From IMG/VR virus record IMGVR_UViG_3300009130_000012, positions 36,845 to 100,844 of that record: DNA of 64,000 bases; one strand, written 5' to 3'. The DNA comes from a virus. Numbering within the stretch: the first letter of the stretch is position 1; the number at the start of each line of letters is the position of its first letter. The translations under genes were made by a program, and so were the position numbers. Below the pieces are notes generated by a model, which made no database searches, was not told the origin of the DNA, and saw only the letters and a program-made list of their open reading frames with translations. Of the stretch, positions 34,081 through 43,756 are shown piece after piece.

Positions 34081-35933
34081 TATTTACAATCAAGAATATC
34101 ATTAATTTTATTTACCTCATCATCATTTAATTGATTTTGAGTAAAAATATTATCATCTTGCTTATCACCAATAGCTTGAGCTATAATATCTGATTTAGAG
34201 AATAGCGAATCCCAAACACGCTCATCAACAGTGTTTTTAAAAATGTTGAAGTATATAAACACTTTTTGGTCTTGTCCTATCCTGTAACATCTATATATTG
34301 CTTGCATAACATTACCAGGAACCCAATCTAGTGAATTAAATATACATACAGTACCTTTAGTTAATGTGATACCAGCACCAGCCGAAATGATATTACCAAT
34401 AAACACCTTAATTTTATCATCATTCTGAAATCTATCCACAGATGCTTGTTTAGCGGTAGCCGACATATTACCGTTATGTATAACACATTCCTTACCGAAA
34501 TGTTGTTGTAATTGTAATAATTCTTCAGTAAAATTACAAAATATAACAACCTTTCTACCTTCAGAAATAGCGTTAGTAGCTGTTTCTATCGTGTTAGATA
34601 TATTTTCTAATGCCATATGTTGTCTAAGGATACCTAACTCAATCAAGTCTTTCTCTAAGTTAGCAGTTCGTTTACCTTCAACTTTACGCTTATTTATATA
34701 ATCATCCCATAAATTATGGTATTTATCCCAAGCAGTATCACTCATTTGGTGAAATACTGGGGTAATTAATTTATCTGGCATATCTAAAACATCCTCAGTT
34801 AATCTTCTAAGCATGTTATTTTTAGTTCGCTTATATAGTTCGTCTAAATTGGATGCGCCATCGGTTAGCCATATTTGTTTAGTTCTACCACTTTTTAATT
34901 TCTTAAAAAACTTTTTACCTTCACAGTACCTTTTAGCATAATGTACCCAATTATCTGCTAATGGTGATTTAACTAGCTTTAATAAATTAAAGAAGTCCAT
35001 AGGTCTGTTAGCAATTGGTGTTCCTGTTAATAACCAAGTTCTTTCCACACCATATTTATTACAAATTTCATTCATGATTTTACCACGAATACTATCTGGG
35101 TTTTTTAAGAAGTGCGCCTCATCACAAATAACCAAATCAAATTTAGAATCCACAAAATTACTACTAAATTCAAATTCCTCATTTTTACCTTTTGGTTTTA
35201 GAGTGTGGAAATTTTTAAGAATATCGTAGTTAATAATTGTAAATTTAGCTAACTTCCATTTCTTACCTTCGATAACGGTCACATCGTCTGTAAAACATTC
35301 AATTTCTCTTTTCCAGTTGTATTTAAGCGATGCTGGGCAAACAATTAATATTCTTTCAGCACCAGTTTCTAACGCCGATATAATGGCTTGAATCGTTTTT
35401 CCTAACCCCATAAGGTCCCCTAAAATAGCGCCTTTTCTACTAACTAAGAATTTAATACCTTCTTTTTGATGGTCATATGGTGTTCTATCTAACTTGTCTA
35501 GTTTGACGTATTTGTCAAAATCAACCTCAACATTAGGCTCTTCATAGTATGGGTCATCCAATAATTGTGTTTTGGGTAACCAATACATTTTAGATTTTTC
35601 TTGATTACGTTTAATTTTACCGTAAACATGCACAGCTTTTTCGGTTTCAGCTAAAATGTATTCAATCATGATTTTTTGAGGTACGAAAGATACGTCTTCA
35701 CTCTTCTTTAATTCCTCACCCAAATATTCTGTAATTTCTATAATTTTATCAACCTTAATTGGGTCTCTTTGATGATTATTTATAATGTAATCTACTTGAG
35801 TTGTTGTAAAACTAGTTGACCTATTTTTTTCCCTAGCTAATTTTAATCTATATATGTATGGATTCTTACCTACGTAATTATCCAAAATAGTATATACTTT
35901 TAAGTCTTGTAATTCATTTAAATTAAAACTCAT
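34080..35933 (-). CDS. SNF2-family (UvsW/SMARCAL1-like) DNA helicase
   Basis: The 617-residue protein is an SF2 ATPase of SNF2 type. Walker A is GDLMGLGKT (172-180), motif Ia is ILIVCPASLKYNW (195-207), motif II is CDEAHFLKN (270-278), motif III is WLLTGTPI, and the C-terminal lobe has VFIGNIISAGAGITLT and MQAIYRCYRIGQDQ (motif VI). These enzymes remodel forks and recombination intermediates. It opens an operon that continues with the intein-like protein and glutaredoxin and is preceded by a late-type element, so it may act in late replication or recombination-dependent packaging. Confidence 0.92.
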   Translation of the reverse strand: MSFNLNELQDLKVYTILDNYVGKNPYIYRLKLAREKNRSTSFTTTQVDYIINNHQRDPIKVDKIIEITEYLGEELKKSEDVSFVPQKIMIEYILAETEKAVHVYGKIKRNQEKSKMYWLPKTQLLDDPYYEEPNVEVDFDKYVKLDKLDRTPYDHQKEGIKFLVSRKGAILGDLMGLGKTIQAIISALETGAERILIVCPASLKYNWKREIECFTDDVTVIEGKKWKLAKFTIINYDILKNFHTLKPKGKNEEFEFSSNFVDSKFDLVICDEAHFLKNPDSIRGKIMNEICNKYGVERTWLLTGTPIANRPMDFFNLLKLVKSPLADNWVHYAKRYCEGKKFFKKLKSGRTKQIWLTDGASNLDELYKRTKNNMLRRLTEDVLDMPDKLITPVFHQMSDTAWDKYHNLWDDYINKRKVEGKRTANLEKDLIELGILRQHMALENISNTIETATNAISEGRKVVIFCNFTEELLQLQQHFGKECVIHNGNMSATAKQASVDRFQNDDKIKVFIGNIISAGAGITLTKGTVCIFNSLDWVPGNVMQAIYRCYRIGQDQKVFIYFNIFKNTVDERVWDSLFSKSDIIAQAIGDKQDDNIFTQNQLNDDEVNKINDILDCK

Positions 35934-35942
35934 TGGTTAGGG

Positions 35943-35955
35943 CTTTATATAAATA
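35943..35955 (-). promoter_or_regulatory. Late-type element upstream of the SNF2 operon
   Basis: The minus strand reads TATTTATATAAAG, ending 9 bases before the ATG at 35933. It is back to back with the plus-strand element at 35994, in an 80-base divergent region. Confidence 0.5.
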
Positions 35956-35993
35956 ATATAGTAAAAAACTCAAAATTTTCAAGACTCAGACCC

Positions 35994-36009
35994 TATTTAT
36001 ATAATAAAA
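35994..36009 (+). promoter_or_regulatory. Late-type element upstream of the neck/fibre unit
   Basis: Reads TATTTATATAATAAAA, ending 4 bases before the ATG at 36014. The same 16 bases occur at 46173-46188. Confidence 0.55.
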
Positions 36010-36013
36010 TTTA

Positions 36014-36529
36014 ATGAGTACTCACAAAATTCCTATAAACCGTAATAACAAATTCTTTTCAGAAGAAGACTTCCAATTGGAACAGGATTTTGGTATGGAA
36101 TATATGAGTGATATCAATCAGACGGTTATATTATTTCGTGTTGACAAACAAAGGTCATTGAATGATGATTTATATGGGGAGGCTAAGAAAGATGAAATTA
36201 AATTTTTTCCACCAGTAGAAATACAAGGTGTTGTTGAGATTGAAGACCCAGAGAATGGTAGTTATAACAATAATGGTTCTAGTAGATTACTAGAGTCTGG
36301 TAATTTGAATTTAAGCGTTTATCAAAAACATTTAGATGAAATGGATGTTGATATTAACTATGGTGATTATTTGGGTTATGCAATTAATGAGACTACTGTT
36401 AGATATTTTTCAGTATCTAATGACGGTAAAGTTAATTACAATAATGCTAATATGATTGGTGGATATAAATCGGCTTATAGAGTAATTAGTGCAGTAATTG
36501 TTGATGATAATGAATTTAGAGGCTTTTAA
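36014..36529 (+). CDS. Putative neck protein (T4 gp14-like)
   Basis: The 171-residue protein has the pattern of gp14-type neck proteins from T4-like phages: a strand NQTVILFRVDK (36-46), the segment DDLYGEAKKDEIKFFPPVEI (50-69), and a late strand-rich part (YGDYLGYAINETTVRYF). It is followed 2 bases later by a gp15-like gene, the same order as in T4. It probably joins the head and tail. The identification is from remembered family patterns. Confidence 0.5.
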   Translation: MSTHKIPINRNNKFFSEEDFQLEQDFGMEYMSDINQTVILFRVDKQRSLNDDLYGEAKKDEIKFFPPVEIQGVVEIEDPENGSYNNNGSSRLLESGNLNLSVYQKHLDEMDVDINYGDYLGYAINETTVRYFSVSNDGKVNYNNANMIGGYKSAYRVISAVIVDDNEFRGF

Positions 36530-36531
36530 TT

Positions 36532-37575
36532 ATGGCTACACCTAAAGGATATAGAAAAAAATTAAATCTTAATAACCCTAAAATTGGTAGGGAGCGTCGC
36601 AAGGAAATCCTTGATGAGGCAACAGTTAATACTACAAATTTACCAAAGGGGGTTATGATTGAGGATATGGATTCTGAATTTATAGAATTCGCTAATAGTG
36701 ATATGTCTATAACTATAGACGGTCAAAAGGTTCCAGTAATATTTTTATCCTTACAGAGATGGACGGAATTTGCTAAGAGTTGGCAAACTATGGATGAATT
36801 TAATAACCTTAAATTACCATTCATAACGATAGTTAGAAATCCAGATATACAACAAGGTGAAAATCAAAGCGGTTATTTTAATATACCTGGTCGTCAGAAT
36901 TTTACATACTTAAGAGTCCCTAATAACAAATATGGTAAGGATGGTTCTCAAGGTATTGATATTTACAAAATACCTCAACCAGTCGCTGTAGATGTTACTT
37001 ATGAGGTTAGGTTTTTCTCTAATAAAATGAGAGATTTAAATGAAACTCATAGAATTATACAGAAGTTATTTCAATCTAGACAACATTATATCACACCTAA
37101 TGGTCATTATATGCCATTACACTTAGAAAATGTGTCTGATGAAAGTGAAATAAATGACATAAACTCTAGGCGTTATTATGTGCAAATGTTTGAAATGAAA
37201 CTATTGGGTTACATTTTAGACGAGAATGATTTTGAAGTTAGTCCAGCTATCACTAGAATATTACTTATGAATGAGATAGCGACTAAACAACAACCTAGAT
37301 TTAGGGTTAAAACGAATAAATTAGATAAAACTATTAATATTACAATTGTATCCAAACCTAACTCTACCGATGAAGTAGAATTCACTTCTCAGTATGATTC
37401 TAGATATGACGAAATACAATTAATTTCTAATGTTAATGATGTCACAATGTTTGTTAACGAAATTCAAGTAACTTCATTTCCAATCATGGTAAAACAAGGT
37501 GATAGAATAAGATTAGTGATAGATAAAAATCCAGCATTAACTGGTAGATTTATATTAAAAGGAGTAATAATATGA
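36532..37575 (+). CDS. Putative tail-sheath stabiliser (T4 gp15-like)
   Basis: The 347-residue protein has a central domain with VPVIFLSLQRWTEF (68-81), LPFITIVRNPDI (94-105), VTYEVRFFSNKMRDLNETH (152-170) and YITPNGHYMPLHL (180-192). This fits the gp15 tail terminator family ('P.I.I', then 'Y.v.ff....~dLn..ii'). A C-terminal strand-rich domain of about 100 residues is added. It overlaps the next fibre gene by 4 bases, tying fibre expression to neck proteins. Confidence 0.5.
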   Translation: MATPKGYRKKLNLNNPKIGRERRKEILDEATVNTTNLPKGVMIEDMDSEFIEFANSDMSITIDGQKVPVIFLSLQRWTEFAKSWQTMDEFNNLKLPFITIVRNPDIQQGENQSGYFNIPGRQNFTYLRVPNNKYGKDGSQGIDIYKIPQPVAVDVTYEVRFFSNKMRDLNETHRIIQKLFQSRQHYITPNGHYMPLHLENVSDESEINDINSRRYYVQMFEMKLLGYILDENDFEVSPAITRILLMNEIATKQQPRFRVKTNKLDKTINITIVSKPNSTDEVEFTSQYDSRYDEIQLISNVNDVTMFVNEIQVTSFPIMVKQGDRIRLVIDKNPALTGRFILKGVII

Positions 37576-40500
37576 GCAGTTACGGTAAGTCAAGTGCAAA
37601 TGTAAATAAAACAATAGTATTAGAAACTATAGAATCTGGTTTTGATGGTACTTTAACTGGCTGTACTTCTATTGTTACTAATTTAGTACAAAGTTGTACT
37701 GGTAATACTTCTATTACTATGGGTACTGACTTAATTAGTACTAATGACCCAATACAATTAGGTTCATTAAGTGCAAGTACTATCTTTAGTGGCGGTACTA
37801 ATCTTATCGATTTAATAGATAATAGAGACACGTATTTAAGTGGTTCTACATTATCTGGAAGCACTTTAATTCTTACTAGAAATGACGGATTTAATGTAAT
37901 TCAAGATTTATCATCAGTTAATAGTGGTGATACATTTGTAACTGGTGCTACCTATTTAGCATCAAATGATACTATTACATTAAGTAGGAATGATGATGTA
38001 GATATAGATATAACTGGTGTTACAGATACCTTTGTTACTGGTGGTACACTGACTGGTAGTGCTATTTTAGTATTAGACAGGAACGATAGTTTATCTGCTA
38101 TTACAGTAGATTTAAATCCGTTATTAGATGATACTAATTCATTTGTTACTGGTAGTACATTTAGTGATGATACGTTAAGTCTAACACTTAATAATGGTGA
38201 TACTGTAGAAACTGTAATTAATGAATTTAATAATTTAACAGTTTCTGGAGATGCTTCAGTTGGTGGTACATTAACTGCAAGTACTGTAAACGCTAATACT
38301 TACTTAAGTGGTGGTACTAATATTTTAGATATAGTAAATGCTAATGATACGTTTGTTACTGGTGGTACACTTGTAGATAAAACATTGGTATTAGATAGAA
38401 ATGATTCACTTTCTGCAGTAACAGTAGATTTAAGTGGGTTAACTACTAACGCAGACAACGGTCTTACACTTACGACTGGTGGAACTATAGAATTAGGCGG
38501 TACTATTAAAAATAATAGCACTAAATTCTTAAATGAGAATCCTTTGAATTTTAAGTTAATTAGATGGGGGGATGCCGATGGTTCTGGTAGTAGATTTAAT
38601 GCTATGGGTAGAGTTGATACCCTTACTAATGCTGGTAGAATGTACTTGGATGCAGTAATGCCAACACAAAGTGCTCTTTTTGAATACAAAAGTAGAAGTT
38701 TTAGTAATCGTTTATATGCGAAAAAAGCTGGTAATGTCGATATGGATTTTAATCCTAGTTCAACATTTAGTGGTATTACACATACACAAAGTGAAACGGC
38801 TAGTTCTTACTTTAGAAAAATATATTTAACTGATGACGATGGTACTGGTCATACTGAATATAATCAAACTACTTCACTACATCAATTAGATGCTGCTGAT
38901 GCTAATAATTATACTGGTCGTTTAACCGTTACTCCTGGGTTAACAAGTATATTTTCACAAGATGCTAGTGGTCTTGCTGGTTATTTCTTTTCACCATCAT
39001 TATTATTTTTAACAAATAAAGATTCTGCTGGACTTTTAGCGTCTGGTAATAATGTTCAATTACAAAGTGATTCAAATAATTACATTTGGTTGAATGAGTT
39101 AATCACTAATGATAATATACTTAAAGATGCTACCACAAATAAAAGAGGTCTTAGATATACAAACTTTGGTGAAATTGATGTTAGTGGTACAAGTGCGAAT
39201 TATTCTACACTTGTTGGTACATCGTTAGTACCTAAGAAATATGTTGATGATGAAATCTCGTCTATAGTAGATAATAACGATTTTACTACTGGTTCAACAT
39301 TAGTTGGTAATATAGCGTACTTTGATAGGACAGATAACCTTTCTGCTTATACATTAGATTTAACTAGTCTATCGGCTTCACTTTCTGCTGATACATATAC
39401 TGATAGTGGTTCCGTTAGTTATGTAAATGAAGATGGTACACTTACATTAACGCTTAATGATACTAGTACTGTTGTTATTACTGGATTTACTGATGTACAA
39501 ACAACTGGTAGTACCCTTGTTGGTTCTACAGCTACATTTACTAAAAATGACGGTAGTACATTTGATTTAGATTTATCAGCATTAGATGTTAACGATACCT
39601 TTATTACTGGTATTACATTTAATCCAAGTAATTATCAAATTACAGCTACTCGTAATGATGGATTTAGTACGTCTCCAATTGATTTAAGCATACTCTCAGC
39701 TGATGTAACAATCACTGGTGGTACATATGATATAGATAGTGGTGTAGTTACCTTTACTAATAACTCTGGTGGGACGTTTGATGTTTCTGGGTTTACTTCT
39801 GGAATGACGGATAGTTATACTACTTCTGCTAATATTAGTGGTAATAGTATTACATTTGATAATAATATCAATGGTTCTAATTTCTATAATGTAGATTTAA
39901 CACCAGTATTAAGCGGTATTACACTTAGTGGTGGTAATGGTATTACAATAGGAACTGGTAATACAATTGATTTAGGTGGTTTATTGACCGAATCGGTTAC
40001 AATCTTATCTGGTGACACTACTAATTCATTAGATATCGGTGGTAATACAGCTGGTGCTAACTTAATTCAAACTAGAATCAATGCACAGTCGTTCCAAGCC
40101 AATATGCAAACCACTTATGCTGGTGGTGGTGTTGGTACCTATGTTAACTCTAATCCAGGTTATTGGTCGGTGACTAATAATATTGCTGGAACTAGCACAT
40201 CAATACATTCAGTAGGTCCAGGTGCTTTATTGTCAACATTTAATGATGCTGGTAATAATAGAACTAGACAAATATCAGTTGGTAATACTGAGATTAAAAT
40301 AAATGCTCAGAACAGTACTACAAATGATGCTAACGTAATGGACATGGATGAAACTGAAATCAGTATTTATTCAGTTAGTGGTGGTACTAATGAACTATTT
40401 AGACTTAAGTTTGACCTTACAGGTGAGACAGCACAATTTATTGATAATAGAGCTAATACTAGGGGTATTGAGTATGATAGAGATATCTCAAGTGGTTATA

Positions 40501-40841
40501 CTGATAACTCATTAATTACTAAGAGAGACCTTGATAATAGAACAAATAGGTATACTCAAACTGGTATTACAGGTACAAGTGTAGTTGATTCAATTAGTAC
40601 AGGTACTACTGAAGCAGCTACATGGCATTATAGTGTTAATGATGGTTCTAATTTAAGAGCAGGTACTGTTGTGGCTGGTTGGTTAGGTAGTAATGTAGTT
40701 TACACTGAAACATCTACAACTGACATAGGTGATACTAGTTCGGTAACATTTGATGTAAATGAAAGTGGTGGATATATTAGACTTGTAGCTACAGCTACTA
40801 GTGGAACATGGATAGTTAAAGTTAACAGATTATTGATTTAA
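37572..40841 (+). CDS. Very long tail fibre with repeated shaft blocks
   Basis: This 1089-residue protein is the longest fibre. Residues 40-290 and 580-770 are tandem shaft blocks of 30-40 residues with the core TGGTLxGxxLVLDRNDSLSA, each ending in VDLS-type strands. A block DNGLTLTTGGTIELGGTIK (about 295-313) and a variant at about 800 match the 21112 spike. ANTRGIEYDRDISSGYTDNS (broken as GIEYDRD and YTDNSLITKRDL) recurs in that spike too. Its start overlaps the gp15-like gene. The protein is probably a trimeric fibre made of stacked beta-prism repeats. Confidence 0.85.
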   Translation: MSSYGKSSANVNKTIVLETIESGFDGTLTGCTSIVTNLVQSCTGNTSITMGTDLISTNDPIQLGSLSASTIFSGGTNLIDLIDNRDTYLSGSTLSGSTLILTRNDGFNVIQDLSSVNSGDTFVTGATYLASNDTITLSRNDDVDIDITGVTDTFVTGGTLTGSAILVLDRNDSLSAITVDLNPLLDDTNSFVTGSTFSDDTLSLTLNNGDTVETVINEFNNLTVSGDASVGGTLTASTVNANTYLSGGTNILDIVNANDTFVTGGTLVDKTLVLDRNDSLSAVTVDLSGLTTNADNGLTLTTGGTIELGGTIKNNSTKFLNENPLNFKLIRWGDADGSGSRFNAMGRVDTLTNAGRMYLDAVMPTQSALFEYKSRSFSNRLYAKKAGNVDMDFNPSSTFSGITHTQSETASSYFRKIYLTDDDGTGHTEYNQTTSLHQLDAADANNYTGRLTVTPGLTSIFSQDASGLAGYFFSPSLLFLTNKDSAGLLASGNNVQLQSDSNNYIWLNELITNDNILKDATTNKRGLRYTNFGEIDVSGTSANYSTLVGTSLVPKKYVDDEISSIVDNNDFTTGSTLVGNIAYFDRTDNLSAYTLDLTSLSASLSADTYTDSGSVSYVNEDGTLTLTLNDTSTVVITGFTDVQTTGSTLVGSTATFTKNDGSTFDLDLSALDVNDTFITGITFNPSNYQITATRNDGFSTSPIDLSILSADVTITGGTYDIDSGVVTFTNNSGGTFDVSGFTSGMTDSYTTSANISGNSITFDNNINGSNFYNVDLTPVLSGITLSGGNGITIGTGNTIDLGGLLTESVTILSGDTTNSLDIGGNTAGANLIQTRINAQSFQANMQTTYAGGGVGTYVNSNPGYWSVTNNIAGTSTSIHSVGPGALLSTFNDAGNNRTRQISVGNTEIKINAQNSTTNDANVMDMDETEISIYSVSGGTNELFRLKFDLTGETAQFIDNRANTRGIEYDRDISSGYTDNSLITKRDLDNRTNRYTQTGITGTSVVDSISTGTTEAATWHYSVNDGSNLRAGTVVAGWLGSNVVYTETSTTDIGDTSSVTFDVNESGGYIRLVATATSGTWIVKVNRLLI

Positions 40842-40855
40842 TCTGAAAACTATAA

Positions 40856-40870
40856 TATTTATAAATAAAC
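40856..40870 (+). promoter_or_regulatory. Late-type element
   Basis: Reads TATTTATAAATAAAC, 34 bases before the ATG at 40905. A GGAGG at 40876-40880 lies too far from the start to act as its Shine-Dalgarno. Confidence 0.5.
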
Positions 40871-40904
40871 ATATTGGAGGACATACTCTGGAAAGTGAAA
40901 GATT

Positions 40905-43739
40905 ATGGCAAACGAATTTAAGGTAAAAAATGGGATTATTGTTAATGGTGCGTATAGTGGTGGTACATTAACTGCTGACACTATCAATTCAAATGGTATT
41001 ATCACATCTGGTGGTACCGATTTATTGGATATTTTTACTAATGATTATACAACTGGTACTACTATCGTTGGAAATACTCTTTACTTTGATAGGACGGATT
41101 CTCTTTCAGCATATACTGCTGATTTATCATCACTTGGTGGTGCTACTGAATTAAATGATTTAACTGACGTAACAACAGCATTACCTAGTACTCCTACTGA
41201 GGCTGATGATGGTAAAATACTGTTTTATGACCACGATATTAGTCAATGGACTACAGATGATGCCGTAACTCATGGAACTGTGGTTATAAATGCTAAAAAA
41301 GATAGTGCTGGTACAATCGCAAAAGGATTACCAGTTTACTTAGTAGGATTTGATTCTGATTTACATACAGTAGAATTGGCAAACGCAAATAGTGGTTCTA
41401 CAATGCCAGTAATAGGGTTTGCTTCGGAACAGTTAGATAATAGTAATTCTAAACATGTAACCACTTTTGGAAAACTTACTGGTATAGATACATCATCTAC
41501 TGTTAGTACATTGAATCCTAATGGAGAAACATGGGCTGTTAATGATGCCTTATATATATCTACAACTACAGGAGGGTTAACAAAAGTTAGACCTACAGGT
41601 GGTAGTTCATTAATTCAGCGTATAGCTAAAGTTTTAAAAGTAAGTGCTACTGGTGGGCAAATATTTGTTTTTAATACCGCAAGAACGTCAGGGTTGCCTA
41701 ATCTTACTACTGATAATGTTTGGGTAGGAGATGTTAATGGTATTCCTCAAGAAGTAAATAAAAGTACTTTAGGTGGTAATACGCTGTATTCTGCTGATGA
41801 TTCATTAACTGGTAATAGACTTTTTAATTTAGATAGTAAGTCATTAACTATAACTGGAGGTACTACTAATAATGCTACTCCGATTAATTTTGAATTTGGG
41901 GGATTTTGGCAAGGATATACACGTTGGGGTGATGAAGGTGATTTACAAATCAAATCAAATAATAATAAACACCCGTTAAAAGTATTTAAGAAAACAGATA
42001 CTACGAATCCAACTTTACAAGTTAATTCTAGTGGGGGTGGTTTATTAACCGAATTATGGTCGTATCAAGATATAGGTGGTAGTACAACTAAAATTGACAT
42101 TAATAACACGTCTATTAGACATTATTTTGGGGGTGGTGAATATCACAGAATACAATTAGGTGGTGCTGGTTCGGGAGTATACTATTGGCAAAGTGGATTT
42201 GGTTCATTAGGTGGATTTGTAGTTGGTGGAAATTCTGTTATAGGTACAGAAAATATTTCTTTACAAGGTTCAACTCTTGTTAGTGATAAGTTTGAGATTC
42301 AAACTACAACAGATGGATTCTTGATGCCACGTTTGACAACGGCTCAAATGAATGCCATCTCATCTCCAGATACACACTTGGTTATATTCAATACAGACCT
42401 TAATGCTTTATATAGGTACAATGGTTCTGCATGGGTGGCTATGGCTGCTGGTTACGGTTTGGTGGGGGTAGTAAGAGATTCTGACAATGGAAATCCTACT
42501 TTCTATTCTGATTTACAATCGGCTTTAGATACATGTAAGGCATCTGGAAGTTATAATACTGTAACCTTGTATGGTAACCATACCACCACTACTGGAATTG
42601 TTATAGATAATACTTTTGACTATAAGTATTTAACGATAAACTTTAATGGTTTTAAGCTAGAAAACACACAATCAGATGCTACTCATACTCTTGAGGTTAA
42701 AAATCTAGTTCTAGGAGCCACTACAGTTTTATTAAATGGAAGCTTAATAAGAGAAAATGGAACAACAGGAAAATGTTTAAATCATAGTAGTACTACAAGA
42801 CATGTTCAAATGTCTAAAATGTATCTATATAATGAAAATTATCTAACACTAAATTTTGGGTCAAGTGTAGATACTGCATTTGACTTTGGTGGAAGCATTT
42901 TTGAAAGTGGTCCAAGTGCTACAATAGAGCCTTTAAGATTATCGTATTCTAATTTTAGAAACTTTACTGTTATAAGCAATTCTTCTCAATCTGCTTTATT
43001 TATGACTAATAGTGCCAATGTTACAGATTTTACTGCAATAAATACAAGTACTGGCGGTGGTGTAGTTACTCAAACTAGTTGTGTCGCATCAAACTTTTAC
43101 GTTGAAACTGTTAGCGGAAATGCTGTAGGTGGTGGTATTTTTAGTAATTTTGTTGCTAAGAGCGTAAGCGGAATAGCAGTAAATAGTCCAACCGAAGCAC
43201 ATGATTTTGTAGCAACAACTGGAGATAATAGAGCAGTTAATATTAGTGCTGGAGAGAATTTTTCAAATTTTAGAGCAGAAAATAACTCTTCTACGAATGC
43301 TTGTGTTTATTTGACTAATACAAATGAATGTGTTCAAGCTTATGCTAAAAATAAAGGAAGTGGTGTAGCTTTTCAAGTTTTTAGAAATCAAGCAAATAGG
43401 GCTTTTTCTTACAACAAAATAACAGCGATAAGTGAAGGTGGAATAGGTGCTTCAGTATCATCTAATCCAGGATTTAAAATATTATTTTCAGATTGTGAGT
43501 TTGTATCAAAGTGGGACAATGTTGGAGGTCATTCTGTTCAAATAGGTGGAAATGATACGGTTTTAACAAACTGCTCCCTTAGAGTTAGGAATGCTGGAGC
43601 TAATAATATTACAGCATCATCATCAATATCTGCTAAAGTAGTTAACTCTACATTTGATGGTGCGACTACACCAATAAACTCAAACGTAACTTTATCAAAT
43701 ACGTTTACTAGTGACCCATATGGAAATATAACTATATAG
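40905..43739 (+). CDS. Large modular tail fibre with beta-helix body and cap
   Basis: The 944-residue protein is a compendium of the modules in this region. A shaft block with RTDSLSAYTADLSSLGG (about 61-77) is followed by INAKKDSAGTIAKGLPVYLV (about 128-147, shared with the 48860 fibre). Next come NTLYSADDSLTGNRLFNLDS (about 294-313) and a trimerisation-like block MPRLTTAQMNAISSPDTHLV (about 470-489). A beta-helix begins at TFYSDLQSALDTCKASGSYN (about 527-546), and the end DPYGNITI is the shared cap. The start follows a late-type element. Confidence 0.87.
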   Translation: MANEFKVKNGIIVNGAYSGGTLTADTINSNGIITSGGTDLLDIFTNDYTTGTTIVGNTLYFDRTDSLSAYTADLSSLGGATELNDLTDVTTALPSTPTEADDGKILFYDHDISQWTTDDAVTHGTVVINAKKDSAGTIAKGLPVYLVGFDSDLHTVELANANSGSTMPVIGFASEQLDNSNSKHVTTFGKLTGIDTSSTVSTLNPNGETWAVNDALYISTTTGGLTKVRPTGGSSLIQRIAKVLKVSATGGQIFVFNTARTSGLPNLTTDNVWVGDVNGIPQEVNKSTLGGNTLYSADDSLTGNRLFNLDSKSLTITGGTTNNATPINFEFGGFWQGYTRWGDEGDLQIKSNNNKHPLKVFKKTDTTNPTLQVNSSGGGLLTELWSYQDIGGSTTKIDINNTSIRHYFGGGEYHRIQLGGAGSGVYYWQSGFGSLGGFVVGGNSVIGTENISLQGSTLVSDKFEIQTTTDGFLMPRLTTAQMNAISSPDTHLVIFNTDLNALYRYNGSAWVAMAAGYGLVGVVRDSDNGNPTFYSDLQSALDTCKASGSYNTVTLYGNHTTTTGIVIDNTFDYKYLTINFNGFKLENTQSDATHTLEVKNLVLGATTVLLNGSLIRENGTTGKCLNHSSTTRHVQMSKMYLYNENYLTLNFGSSVDTAFDFGGSIFESGPSATIEPLRLSYSNFRNFTVISNSSQSALFMTNSANVTDFTAINTSTGGGVVTQTSCVASNFYVETVSGNAVGGGIFSNFVAKSVSGIAVNSPTEAHDFVATTGDNRAVNISAGENFSNFRAENNSSTNACVYLTNTNECVQAYAKNKGSGVAFQVFRNQANRAFSYNKITAISEGGIGASVSSNPGFKILFSDCEFVSKWDNVGGHSVQIGGNDTVLTNCSLRVRNAGANNITASSSISAKVVNSTFDGATTPINSNVTLSNTFTSDPYGNITI

Positions 43740-43756
43740 AATAAAAAAGAATAATA

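Noticed and set aside
40876-40880. GGAGG as a Shine-Dalgarno for the 40905 fibre
   Set aside because: It is 24 bases from the start codon, and other genes in the window lack Shine-Dalgarno sequences, so it is probably coincidental.
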